37,229 bases of DNA from Acidimicrobiales bacterium. Its GTDB lineage: Bacteria > Actinomycetota > Acidimicrobiia > Acidimicrobiales > RAAP-2. Each line of letters opens with the position of its first letter. Positions within the stretch are counted from its first letter, which is position 1. The translations under genes were made by a program, and so were the position numbers. The notes beneath the pieces were generated by a model. It did no database searches. It saw nothing but the letters and a program-made list of their open reading frames with translations, and was not told the origin of the DNA. Shown here piece by piece: positions 16,485 to 24,172 of this stretch. The DNA is taken from contig JADGOI010000011.1 in assembly GCA_017883075.1 (NCBI GenBank), positions 1-37,229 on the forward strand, given 5' to 3'.

Positions 16485-17338
16485 GCTCTTCCCAGGTCGA
16501 CAGGTGTGCGCTCGGAAGCGGCGGTGATATCAGCCAAGTGTTGATGGGTGGCCAATCGTCGGGCGCGGCTCAACATGCGGTCAATGTCCTTGTCGGTATG
16601 GGAGGGATCGTGATGGAACAGGGCGAGCCGACGGGCACCGGCTTGGGCCGCCACGTGCACCGCGTAGGCGACGGTGGAGTGGCCCCAGTCGGACATGGTC
16701 ACGAACTCATCATCGGTGTACTGGGAATCGTGGATCAACAGGTCGACACCCTCACACAGCTCGAGGACCTCCTCGGCCACTGAGCGCCGATCGAGGGGAG
16801 CCTGGTGGTCGGGGATATATGCCACTGCCCGCCCCTCGGCCTCCACCCGGAACCCGAGGGTCGTTCCCCGGTGGGGAATGGGTCGCGCCTTCACGTTGAT
16901 GGCGCCAAAGGTCAGGTCGTCGGAGCCGTCGATCTCGTGGAACCGGAGTTCACCCCGGAACTCGCCCATGTGGATGGGGAAAAAGGGGGGTTGCACGACG
17001 CCGGAGAGGACGTCTTTGAGGGTTCCTTTCTCTTGGGCCGGCCCGTACACATCGAGGATTGATCCGGGTACCCGCAGAGGCGAAAAGAACGGCAGACCCA
17101 GAATATGGTCGTAATGCAGGTGGGTGAGGAGTGCGGTCGCCTGCAACGGCAGTCCGGAGATCCGGAGCGGCCGGTCCAGCGTGTCACCCAGGGCGCGCAA
17201 GCCCGTCCCCAGATCGAGGATGAGCGGCGGTTCGCCCTCCACCTCCACCAGGACGCACGAGGTGTTCCCCCCGTAGCGGCGATGTTGGTCTGACGAACAT
17301 GGGCACGAACCCCTGGTACCGAAATAGGTAACTTTCAC
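16481..17338 (-). CDS. MBL fold metallo-hydrolase
   Basis: Metallo-beta-lactamase fold hydrolase of 285 residues. The metal site THLHYDH gives H73, H75, D77 and H78; further ligands are expected in IPHRG, IHDSQY and FHHDP. The opening KVTYFGTRGSCPCSS and the segment DWGHSTVAYAVHVAAQAGA are typical of a bacterial group related to RNase Z and cyclic-nucleotide phosphodiesterases, so a phosphodiester or cyclic nucleotide substrate is possible. The start is GTG at 17338, with a TAGCGT hexamer nine bases upstream and no Shine-Dalgarno. It heads the four-gene unit and overlaps the flavin reductase by 4 bp. Confidence 0.9.
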   Translation of the reverse strand: MKVTYFGTRGSCPCSSDQHRRYGGNTSCVLVEVEGEPPLILDLGTGLRALGDTLDRPLRISGLPLQATALLTHLHYDHILGLPFFSPLRVPGSILDVYGPAQEKGTLKDVLSGVVQPPFFPIHMGEFRGELRFHEIDGSDDLTFGAINVKARPIPHRGTTLGFRVEAEGRAVAYIPDHQAPLDRRSVAEEVLELCEGVDLLIHDSQYTDDEFVTMSDWGHSTVAYAVHVAAQAGARRLALFHHDPSHTDKDIDRMLSRARRLATHQHLADITAASERTPVDLGRA

Positions 17339-17347
17339 CGAGACAGC

Positions 17348-17353
17348 ACGCTA
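17348..17353 (-). promoter_or_regulatory. -10 hexamer TAGCGT before the MBL hydrolase gene
   Basis: On the minus strand TAGCGT ends 9 nt before the GTG start at 17338. Transcription would begin at or within a few bases of the start codon (leaderless or nearly so). Confidence 0.4.
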
Positions 17354-17407
17354 CTCGCCGGGTGGTTGGCCGGTCGCCCGTGGCAGACAGGGCTGCATTC
17401 ACGGGAC

Positions 17408-17413
17408 TACCGT
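17408..17413 (+). promoter_or_regulatory. -10 hexamer TACCGT, leaderless promoter of the alpha/beta hydrolase
   Basis: TACCGT ends 7 nt before the ATG at 17421 and no ribosome site is present. Confidence 0.55.
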
Positions 17414-17420
17414 CGAGCAC

Positions 17421-18290
17421 ATGGAACAACAGACCATCAGTGCCAACGGCGTCGAGTTCACCTACCTCGTCGACGGGCCGGCAGACGGGCCGTTGGCCCT
17501 CTGCCTCCACGGTTTCCCCGATACCGCCCACTCGTGGCGGCATCTGTTGCCCCGCCTGGCTGATGCCGGTTACCGCGCGGTGGCACCGTTCATGCGGGGC
17601 TACGCACCCACCGCGGTACCCGAAGACGGGCGGTTCGACACCGGCACGCTCGCCCTCGATGCCTGCGCACTCCACCAGGCCCTGGGCGGCACGGGGGATG
17701 CGGTGATCATCGGCCATGACTGGGGAGCGTTCGCCACCTATGGGGCGGCCGCCTACCAACCCGAGAGGTGGCGCCGGGTGGTGGCCGCTGCAGTCGCCCC
17801 CCAGGCCTCCATGGCCGGTGCCTTCTTCACCTTCGATCAGCTCAAGCGCAGCTGGTACGTCTTCTTCTTTCAGACCGCGCTGGCCGAGTACGCGGTTGGG
17901 CTCGAGGACTACGCGTTCATCGACCGCCTGTGGGCCGACTGGTCCCCCGGATATGACGGCTCCAAAGATGCCGCACTGGTAAAGCAGGCACTGGGGAAGC
18001 CCGAGAATCTCACCGCCGCCCTCTCCTACTATCGGTCGATGTTCGCCGGGGCCCCCGACCACGCCGAAGCTGCGGCAGCACAAGCCGCATCGGGGACCAT
18101 CAGCCCTCAACCCACCTTGTATCTCCATGGAGCCGATGACGGCTGCATGGGCATCGACACCATCGGCCCGGTCACCGACTTCCTGGCCCCCGGATCGGAG
18201 CAGGTGATCGTCCAGAATGCCGGTCACTTCCTTCACGTCGAGAAGCCCGACGAAGTCAACGATCACATCATGAGGTTCCTGGCCGGCTGA
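17421..18290 (+). CDS. alpha/beta hydrolase (epoxide hydrolase/haloalkane dehalogenase type)
   Basis: Alpha/beta-hydrolase of 289 residues. The oxyanion motif is HGFPD (30-34). The nucleophile is an aspartate, D100 in GHDWGA, not a serine, which places it with epoxide hydrolases and haloalkane dehalogenases. The closing histidine is H269 in NAGHFLHVEKP, and an acidic residue lies in HGADDGCMG. There is no signal peptide, so it acts in the cytoplasm. It is transcribed alone, divergently from the MBL hydrolase, with 82 bp between starts that hold two -10 hexamers. An epoxide substrate is the best guess from HGFPD, but serine-free relatives include dehalogenases. Confidence 0.9.
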   Translation: MEQQTISANGVEFTYLVDGPADGPLALCLHGFPDTAHSWRHLLPRLADAGYRAVAPFMRGYAPTAVPEDGRFDTGTLALDACALHQALGGTGDAVIIGHDWGAFATYGAAAYQPERWRRVVAAAVAPQASMAGAFFTFDQLKRSWYVFFFQTALAEYAVGLEDYAFIDRLWADWSPGYDGSKDAALVKQALGKPENLTAALSYYRSMFAGAPDHAEAAAAQAASGTISPQPTLYLHGADDGCMGIDTIGPVTDFLAPGSEQVIVQNAGHFLHVEKPDEVNDHIMRFLAG

Positions 18291-18308
18291 GTCTCCGTGA
18301 GTCTCCAA

Positions 18309-19319
18309 CTAGGGCAGGCGGAGCCGACCCGACAGCTGTCGAGCGACCATTCCCTCGGCCACCAACCCGGCCACCACCCGGTCGGCCCGGTCGGGCTGAT
18401 CAGGCCACCCCATGACCTCGGCGACGTCGACGGCAGGTACCGTGCCGCGTCGGAGGGCATCGATCAGTCGTCCCCGGCCCTGACGATCGGAACCGGCAAA
18501 GTCGCTCTGGGGCGTCGACACCCCGGCTGATCCCCGCGCCGGATCGGGTATGGCGTACCCGCTGGCCCGCCAACGGCACCGCCTTGAAATCGGGCAGCTC
18601 CCGCACACCGGATCGGTTGGCACACACACTGTCGCTCCCAGGTCCAACAAGGCTTGGTTGAACTCCCATGCCCGCCGTTTCGGGACCATCGAGTCGACCA
18701 GAGACTGCGCGCTCCCCCGGGTCAACGATGTCCCGGCCACCGCCCGCGACAGGATCCGCCCGGCGTTGGTGTCAACCACGCCCACGTCCACTTCGAATGC
18801 AAAAGCCGATACGGCACGGGCCGTGTAGGGTCCCACCCCCGGCAACGCCAGTAGGCCGGCCAGGTCGGCGGGGACCTGGCCGTGGTGATCGGCCACCATC
18901 ACCCTGGCTGCACGATGGAGGCTGCGGGCTCGCCGGTTGTAGCCGAGGCCCTCCCATGCCCGCAGGACATCCCCCAGCGAAGCGCCGGCACAGGCCGACG
19001 GAGCGGGAAACTGCTCGAGAAAGCGTTGGTAGGCCGGTACCACCCGGGACAGCTGGGTCTGTTGGGACATGACTTCACTGACCAGCACCGCCCATGGATC
19101 CCGGGTTGAGCGCCACGGTAGGTGCGCTCGCCTCGACGAACCGCCGGCGGCGGCCCCGGCGGCGGCCCCGGCGGCGGCACCCCAGTCGGCAATGGCTCGC
19201 CCCATGGCCCAAACCTGCTCAGGCCGACGCAGTGGGACTCGTCGGGCGTCGGGTCGAGTACCGCGTTGGGCCCCTCGGAGTGGCGTGCCCGATCGATCAG
19301 TCCCAGACGTCGTCGTCAT
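18309..19319 (-). CDS. mutY: A/G-specific adenine DNA glycosylase MutY
   Basis: Removes adenine mispaired with 8-oxoguanine. The helix-hairpin-helix motif LPGVGPYTARAV (159-170) precedes the catalytic aspartate D183 in VVDTNAGRIL; E82 in SEVMSQQTQ is the second catalytic acid. The [4Fe-4S] ligands C232, C239, C242 and C248 have the C-x6-C-x2-C-x5-C spacing of this family. The C-terminal NUDIX-like 8-oxoG recognition domain is not evident; a short unrelated tail is present, as in many actinobacterial forms. An Ala/Gly run (about 48-60) comes from a GGC-rich repeat near 19142-19180. The start at 19319 overlaps maoC by 23 bp and lacks a Shine-Dalgarno, so a later start is possible. Confidence 0.92.
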   Translation of the reverse strand: MTTTSGTDRSGTPLRGAQRGTRPDARRVPLRRPEQVWAMGRAIADWGAAAGAAAGAAAGGSSRRAHLPWRSTRDPWAVLVSEVMSQQTQLSRVVPAYQRFLEQFPAPSACAGASLGDVLRAWEGLGYNRRARSLHRAARVMVADHHGQVPADLAGLLALPGVGPYTARAVSAFAFEVDVGVVDTNAGRILSRAVAGTSLTRGSAQSLVDSMVPKRRAWEFNQALLDLGATVCVPTDPVCGSCPISRRCRWRASGYAIPDPARGSAGVSTPQSDFAGSDRQGRGRLIDALRRGTVPAVDVAEVMGWPDQPDRADRVVAGLVAEGMVARQLSGRLRLP

Positions 19320-19809
19320 ACGGGCGACGCCGCTGTGGAGCGGCGGCGCGCTTCCAGATCATCACCTTGCGCCGGAAGAAGCACACTTCGTCCCCATGCT
19401 GATTGAACGCCTTGGTCTCAACTGTCACGATGCCGCGGTCGTCACGCGATTTCGATTCCACCTTGCCGATCACTTTCGTCTCGGCATAGATGGTGTCTCC
19501 GTGGAAGGTCGGTGACCGGTGGATCAGCGACTCGACCTCGAGGTTGGCGATGGCGGCTCCACTCACGTCCGGGACGCTCATCCCCAGGGCCAGCGAGTAG
19601 ACCAGGTTGCCCACCACCACGTTCTTGCCCTGCACCGTCTCGTTCTCCGCGAACCACGCATTGGTGTGGAGCGGGTGGTGGTTCATGGTGATCATGCAGA
19701 ACAGGTGGTCGTCGGCCTCGGTGATCGTCTTGCCGGGCCAGTGACGGTAGATGTCCCCCGGCTCGAATTCCTCGAAACAGCGCCCGAAAGGCCGGTCATA
19801 GATAGTCAT
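19297..19809 (-). CDS. MaoC-family hydratase of the actinobacterial ethylmalonyl-CoA pathway
   Basis: Single hot-dog fold hydratase of 170 residues. The active-site segment ITEADDHLFCMITMNHHPLH carries the Asp (about D33) and His (about H48) of MaoC/(R)-hydratases. From memory, the sequence through HWPGKTITEADDHLFC, KNVVVGNLVYSLALGMSVPDVSG and RDDRGIVTVETK closely parallels the MaoC protein encoded beside crotonyl-CoA carboxylase/reductase and a CitE-like lyase in Streptomyces, which acts as mesaconyl-CoA hydratase. That points to mesaconyl-CoA to beta-methylmalyl-CoA. The methylsuccinyl-CoA dehydrogenase gene lies 1.3 kb away on the other strand. It has a TACAAT -10-like hexamer upstream and overlaps mutY downstream. 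Confidence 0.85.
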   Translation of the reverse strand: MTIYDRPFGRCFEEFEPGDIYRHWPGKTITEADDHLFCMITMNHHPLHTNAWFAENETVQGKNVVVGNLVYSLALGMSVPDVSGAAIANLEVESLIHRSPTFHGDTIYAETKVIGKVESKSRDDRGIVTVETKAFNQHGDEVCFFRRKVMIWKRAAAPQRRRPYDDDVWD

Positions 19810-19818
19810 GGGAGCCGG

Positions 19819-19824
19819 ATTGTA
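19819..19824 (-). promoter_or_regulatory. -10 hexamer TACAAT before the MaoC gene
   Basis: On the minus strand TACAAT, close to the TATAAT consensus, ends 9 nt before the ATG at 19809. The transcript would be leaderless or have a 2-3 nt leader. Confidence 0.5.
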
Positions 19825-19894
19825 CCGGGTGCCGCTGCACCGGATCGTCCAAACAGCCAGGGGGACCGGTCAGGGACGCAGCGATCAGGCACGG

Positions 19895-20326
19895 TCAGCT
19901 CGCGACAGCGATCGGCCTGGTGGTGAATCCCAGAATCCAGTCTGATTCCGACTCGCCATCGATGGCCATCCGCCAGGTGTAACGGGTCCCGGGGATCAGT
20001 GGCAGTGGTCCCAGGTTGACGGCCAGGGCCACATCGATGGGAGAGCCCTCGGGGATCCCTGGTGGCCGTCCCACCGTGAACTCTCCCCGCACCTCCACCG
20101 GATGATCTCCCTCTGGTGTCTGCACCAGAACCGGACGCCCGTCAGCATCCTCCAAGAACAGCTCCCAGTGATGGGACGTCTCGGCCTCGTGCCAGCCGAC
20201 ATCGATCTTGAGGGCGATGGCGGACGGAACCGGGTCAGGGCCCGTCATGCTCCATCCCCCCCCGAGGATGTAGAGCTTTCCGTCGGCAACCTGGGCCGAA
20301 TCGCACAACATCATGGTTACCTTCAC
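19895..20326 (-). CDS. DUF6941-type conserved protein
   Basis: A 143-residue beta-rich protein of unknown function. I take GTG at 20326 as start because the product then begins KVTMMLCDSAQVADGKLYILGGGW, the conserved N-terminal motif of this actinobacterial family, and because the longer frame (to 20596) would overlap the divergent methyltransferase gene. There is no signal peptide or membrane helix. The middle holds HHWELFLEDADGRPV and the end WRMAIDGESESDW, suggesting a beta-sandwich. A TAGCCT hexamer lies eight bases upstream of the start. It is divergent from the methyltransferase with only 48 bp between starts, so the two promoters overlap closely. Confidence 0.82.
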   Translation of the reverse strand: MKVTMMLCDSAQVADGKLYILGGGWSMTGPDPVPSAIALKIDVGWHEAETSHHWELFLEDADGRPVLVQTPEGDHPVEVRGEFTVGRPPGIPEGSPIDVALAVNLGPLPLIPGTRYTWRMAIDGESESDWILGFTTRPIAVAS

Positions 20327-20334
20327 GAGAGTCG

Positions 20335-20340
20335 AGGCTA
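20335..20340 (-). promoter_or_regulatory. -10 hexamer TAGCCT before the DUF6941 gene
   Basis: On the minus strand TAGCCT ends 8 nt before the GTG at 20326, with no Shine-Dalgarno sequence. Confidence 0.42.
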
Positions 20341-20362
20341 TCGGTTCCACGGCAGCGCCAGA

Positions 20363-20368
20363 TAGCGT
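20363..20368 (+). promoter_or_regulatory. -10 hexamer TAGCGT, leaderless promoter of the methyltransferase
   Basis: TAGCGT ends 6 nt before the ATG at 20375; no ribosome site is present. Confidence 0.55.
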
Positions 20369-20374
20369 GGGTCC

Positions 20375-21022
20375 ATGGAGATGCGAGGTCTGCGCGATGA
20401 CGTGTACCGACGACCACTGGCCACTGCTCTCGATCGGCTCGGCATCGGCCCCGGGTGGACCTGTGTCGATGTAGGTGCCGGTGCCGGTGATGTGTCGGTG
20501 GCGTTGGCCGAAATCGTAGGTCGAGATGGGCGGGTGTACGCCGTCGACAGCGATCCCGAGGCTCGCGACGAGGTGGCCAAGGCGGCGGCAGCCCACAGCC
20601 AGGTTCTCGCCATCACCCAGGCCGGCGAAGACCTACGCCTTCCCGAGCCGGTCGATCTGGCGTTTTGTCGATTTCTGCTGTTGCACGTGGTCGACCCGGC
20701 GGTGGTGCTCGCTCGCATGGCCGCCTCGGTCCGGCCCGGTGGTTGGGTAGTTGCCCAGGAACCGATCACGTCAGCCGGTCGCATCAACGGTCAACCGTTC
20801 TCCATGCCTGATGCGCTTCACCCCGACATCGGGGCGATGCTGCCGGCGCTGGCTCGCCAAGCCGGCCTGTTCATCGTGGATACATGGGCCGAGGCGCCGG
20901 CCGGCGCCGGGCCTGGACCTGTGGCCGACTACTTGACTCTGCTCACCGAGGTGGATCCCGGTGACGACCCGGTGGTGCTTCCCCCATTGGTCACCGTGGT
21001 GGCCCAGGTCCGGGCCGACTGA
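20375..21022 (+). CDS. class I SAM-dependent methyltransferase
   Basis: Rossmann-fold methyltransferase of 215 residues. Motif I is VDVGAGAGDVSVAL (31-44), the acidic end of strand two is YAVDSD (55-60), and FCRFLLLHVVDPAVVLARM followed by VRPGGWVVAQEP are the motif IV and V region. No domain indicating the methyl acceptor is visible. It starts with ATGGAGATGCG just after a leaderless-type -10 hexamer. It is divergent from the DUF6941 gene and followed by mcd after 91 bp, with mcd having its own -10 hexamer, so it is probably transcribed separately. Confidence 0.88.
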   Translation: MEMRGLRDDVYRRPLATALDRLGIGPGWTCVDVGAGAGDVSVALAEIVGRDGRVYAVDSDPEARDEVAKAAAAHSQVLAITQAGEDLRLPEPVDLAFCRFLLLHVVDPAVVLARMAASVRPGGWVVAQEPITSAGRINGQPFSMPDALHPDIGAMLPALARQAGLFIVDTWAEAPAGAGPGPVADYLTLLTEVDPGDDPVVLPPLVTVVAQVRAD

Positions 21023-21101
21023 CACGGACAACCGGACCCGTATCGGCTCCTTGCCGGTCGGGGTGACCGGGACCCTACGGAACCGGTCACCTACGGATCG
21101 G

Positions 21102-21107
21102 TAACCT
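21102..21107 (+). promoter_or_regulatory. -10 hexamer TAACCT, leaderless promoter of mcd
   Basis: TAACCT ends 6 nt before the GTG start at 21114. No Shine-Dalgarno sequence precedes the start. Confidence 0.52.
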
Positions 21108-21113
21108 GGCAGT

Positions 21114-22739
21114 GTGCCAACCGAACCCCTCCCTATGCCAGACCTGGATGCCGCGGCCGCCGCCGTCTCCATCGCCGCCTCGGTCGTCGCCTCCGGAATC
21201 GCCACGCTGGGGGCCAACGGTGGTCCGGACGTCGCCCAGGTGCTCGCCTACGACCTGGCCCACGCCGCTTCCGCGGTGAGGACGGCTGAGGCCGTGCTCG
21301 GCTATGGGGCCCACGGTGACACCGAGGCCAGGATCGCCTGCGCGTTCGCCGCCGATGCCATTGCCGACCTGGCGTCGCGCACCATCGGCCGCGAACCGAC
21401 CTGGGGGGTGTCGCCCGACTGGTTCACCCCGGCGTCTGACTTCGTGACCACCTTCCGGGACCCGGCGTTTCTGGCCTCGCTGGCCCGGGAGCAGGGCGAC
21501 CGTCACCTCGATGCCGACTTCGAATTGGTGCGGGACACCTTTCACCGCTTCGCCGAGGAGCAGATCCGCCCCCGGGCCGAGCACATCCACAGGACCAATT
21601 CCGATATCCCCGAGGAGATCATCTCCGGCATGGCCGAGATGGGCGGGTTCGGCATGTCGGTTCCGGAGGAGTACGGCGGGTTCGCCACCGGCGGCGAAAG
21701 TGACTACATGGGCATGGTCGTGGCCACCGAAGAGCTCTCGTGGGGCTCGCTCGGCGCCGGCGGTTCATTGATCACCCGCCCGGAGATCCTCACCCGCGCA
21801 CTCGTCTACGGGGGCACGGAGGAGCAGAAGCAACGCTGGCTCCCTCAACTGGCGACGGCAGAGGTCATGGGGGCGGTGGCCGTCACCGAGCCCGACTTCG
21901 GGTCGGACGTGGCCGGTGTGATGACGACCGCCACCCGCACCGAAGGTGGTTGGCTGATCAACGGCGTGAAGACCTGGTGCACGTTCGCAGCCCGAGCCGA
22001 CGTATTGATGTTGCTGGCCCGCACCGATCCCGATAGGTCCAAGGCCCATCGGGGTCTGTCCTTGTTTCTGGTGGAGAAGCCACAGGCGGAAGGACACGGC
22101 TTCGTCTTCACCCAAAGCCCGGGTACCGACGGTCGACCTGCGGAATCGTCCGGCCGCATGGAGGGTCGGGCCATCGACACCCTCGGTTACCGGGGCATGC
22201 ACTCCTATGAAGTCGCCTTCGAGAGTTGGTTCGTGCCGGACGCCAATCAGGTCGGCGGGGAAGATGGGCTGGGCAAGGGCTTCTACCTCCAGATGCAAGG
22301 GTTCGAGAATGGCCGGTTGCAGACGGCGGCGAGGGCACTCGGTGTGATGCAGGCCGCCTACGAGGCGGCGTTGGACTACGCGGAGAACCGCCGGGTCTTC
22401 GGTGCGCCCATCGTCGACTACCAACTGACCCAGGTGAAGTTGGCTCGCATGGCCATCCTGATCCAGTCGGCCCGGCAGTTCTCCTACGAAGTGGCCCGGC
22501 TGATGTCCAAGGGTGAGGGTGCCCTCGAAGCCTCGATGATCAAGGCCTATGTCTGCCGGGCAGCCGAGTGGGTCACCCGCGAAGCACTGCAGATCCATGG
22601 AGGCATGGGGTACGCGGAAGAGTTCCCGGTGAGCCGCTACTTCGTCGACGCCCGGGTGCTGTCCATCTTCGAAGGGGCCGACGAGACACTGGCGCTGAAG
22701 GTCATTGCCCGCGGCCTACTGGCCCGGGCCGACGCCTGA
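21114..22739 (+). CDS. mcd: (2S)-methylsuccinyl-CoA dehydrogenase (acyl-CoA dehydrogenase family)
   Basis: FAD-dependent dehydrogenase of 541 residues that should oxidise (2S)-methylsuccinyl-CoA to mesaconyl-CoA in the ethylmalonyl-CoA pathway. An N-terminal extension of about 130 residues, Ala-rich and helical (DAAAAAVSIAASV, VLAYDLAHAASAVRTAEAVL), precedes the normal acyl-CoA dehydrogenase core and is characteristic of Mcd. The core has AVTEPDFGSDV, an INGVKTWCTFA segment, IDTLGYRGMHSYEVAFE, the QIHGGMGYAEEFPVSRYFVDAR signature and the base region SIFEGADETLALK. The GTG start at 21114 is preferred because of the hexamer at 21102; ATG at 21135 is possible. The PLP decarboxylase follows after 41 bp on the same strand. 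Confidence 0.85.
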   Translation: MPTEPLPMPDLDAAAAAVSIAASVVASGIATLGANGGPDVAQVLAYDLAHAASAVRTAEAVLGYGAHGDTEARIACAFAADAIADLASRTIGREPTWGVSPDWFTPASDFVTTFRDPAFLASLAREQGDRHLDADFELVRDTFHRFAEEQIRPRAEHIHRTNSDIPEEIISGMAEMGGFGMSVPEEYGGFATGGESDYMGMVVATEELSWGSLGAGGSLITRPEILTRALVYGGTEEQKQRWLPQLATAEVMGAVAVTEPDFGSDVAGVMTTATRTEGGWLINGVKTWCTFAARADVLMLLARTDPDRSKAHRGLSLFLVEKPQAEGHGFVFTQSPGTDGRPAESSGRMEGRAIDTLGYRGMHSYEVAFESWFVPDANQVGGEDGLGKGFYLQMQGFENGRLQTAARALGVMQAAYEAALDYAENRRVFGAPIVDYQLTQVKLARMAILIQSARQFSYEVARLMSKGEGALEASMIKAYVCRAAEWVTREALQIHGGMGYAEEFPVSRYFVDARVLSIFEGADETLALKVIARGLLARADA

Positions 22740-22780
22740 CGGCGGTTGCATCACTTCCTTCCCACCAAACAGGAGATGCC

Positions 22781-24172
22781 ATGAGTAGCGATTATCCGTA
22801 TGTGGGCAGGTTCGATGTGAATCGCGTTCTTCCCGAAACCGGTCGTCCCCGGGACGAGGTGCTGGCTGAACTGACCACCATGGCCAAGGAAGAAGATGCC
22901 TTCTGGGAGACCGGGAAGTGCTCCGGCACCATGTACTGCGGAGACCACGACCACTACGCGTTCCTCACCGAAGCCTTCGGCCTGTACGCCCACGTCAACG
23001 CCCTGCAGCGCGACATGTGCCCGAGCTCGACCCGTTTCGAGGGCGAGATCATCGCCATGGCCCTCGACCTCTTCCATGCCGAGGCGGTCACTGATGGTGA
23101 ACCGGTGGGCATGCTGACCAGCGGGGGTACCGGCAGCATCTGTCACGCCGTGCTGGCCTATCGGGAACACGCGTTGCAACAGCGCGGGGTGACCCGCCCC
23201 AACATGATCAAACCCGAGACGGCTCACCCGGCGTTCGACAAGGCCTGCCACCTCTTCGGTGTCGAACTGCGTCATGCCTCCATCGACCCGGCCACCACCA
23301 TGGTCGACCTCGCCGCGGTCGAAGCCCTCATCGACGACCAGACCATTGCCATCATCGGCTCTGCCTGCAATTACGGCTACGGCACCGTCGATCCGATCGC
23401 CGAGCTCGGCCGGTTGGCGATCGAAAAGGGAATAGGTCTCCACGTGGACGGGTGCCTGGGGGGATTCATCCTCCCGTTCGGCCAGGAGCTCGGCTACGAC
23501 ATCCCGCTCTTCGACTTTCGGGTACCGGGGGTGACGAGCATCTCGGCCGACACCCATAAGTACGGATACGCCCTGAAGGGCACGTCGACCCTCCTGTTCC
23601 GGAACAAGGCAATCCGCAACTCGCAATACTTCTTCCTCACCGATTGGAGCGGCGGCAAGTACACCTCGCCGGGCATGGACGGCTCCCGTTCCGCCGGTCT
23701 CCTGGCGGCCACCTGGGCATCGATGGTGCACCTGGGACGGGACGGGTACCGGGGCTATGCCAAAGCCATCTTCGAGACGGCGGAGCGTATGCAGCAAGCT
23801 GTCCGCTCGCACCCGGAACTGCGCATCCTCGGCAAGCCCACCTTCCTGTTCAGCTTCACCTCCGACGAGTTCGACATCTATCACGTCAATGACTTCATGC
23901 GGGGTCGAGGGTGGCGCTTCAACGGGCAGCAGTACCCGAACGCCATTCACATGGCCGTCACCCGTCCCCAGACCCAGAGCGGAGTCACCCAGGCCTTCGA
24001 AACCGATCTCGCCGATGCTGTCGCCTTTGCCCAGCAGCATGCAGGCGAGACCCCGATGTCGGGCGCCATCTACGGCGGTGTGGCCGGTGGGATGACCGAC
24101 GAGGCGGACGAATTCATCAAGTCGGTGATGGCGGGCATGCTCGATACCCAACAAGCCGTCCCCGGGACATGA
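22781..24172 (+). CDS. PLP-dependent decarboxylase/lyase, sphingosine-1-phosphate lyase-like
   Basis: Fold-type I PLP enzyme of 463 residues. SADTHKYGYALKGTSTLL (255-272) contains the PLP lysine K260 and closely resembles the active-site segment of sphingosine-1-phosphate lyases; the cofactor is also held by SGGTGS (114-119) and HVDGCLGGF, with D223 facing the pyridine nitrogen. No membrane helix is present, unlike eukaryotic S1P lyase but like bacterial forms. ATG at 22781 has AGGAG six bases upstream. The stop overlaps the ATG of the ceramidase-like gene (ATGA), so the two are coupled. Predicted chemistry is C-C cleavage or decarboxylation of a phosphorylated amino alcohol or an amino acid; glutamate- or tyrosine-decarboxylase-like activity is the alternative. 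Confidence 0.85.
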   Translation: MSSDYPYVGRFDVNRVLPETGRPRDEVLAELTTMAKEEDAFWETGKCSGTMYCGDHDHYAFLTEAFGLYAHVNALQRDMCPSSTRFEGEIIAMALDLFHAEAVTDGEPVGMLTSGGTGSICHAVLAYREHALQQRGVTRPNMIKPETAHPAFDKACHLFGVELRHASIDPATTMVDLAAVEALIDDQTIAIIGSACNYGYGTVDPIAELGRLAIEKGIGLHVDGCLGGFILPFGQELGYDIPLFDFRVPGVTSISADTHKYGYALKGTSTLLFRNKAIRNSQYFFLTDWSGGKYTSPGMDGSRSAGLLAATWASMVHLGRDGYRGYAKAIFETAERMQQAVRSHPELRILGKPTFLFSFTSDEFDIYHVNDFMRGRGWRFNGQQYPNAIHMAVTRPQTQSGVTQAFETDLADAVAFAQQHAGETPMSGAIYGGVAGGMTDEADEFIKSVMAGMLDTQQAVPGT

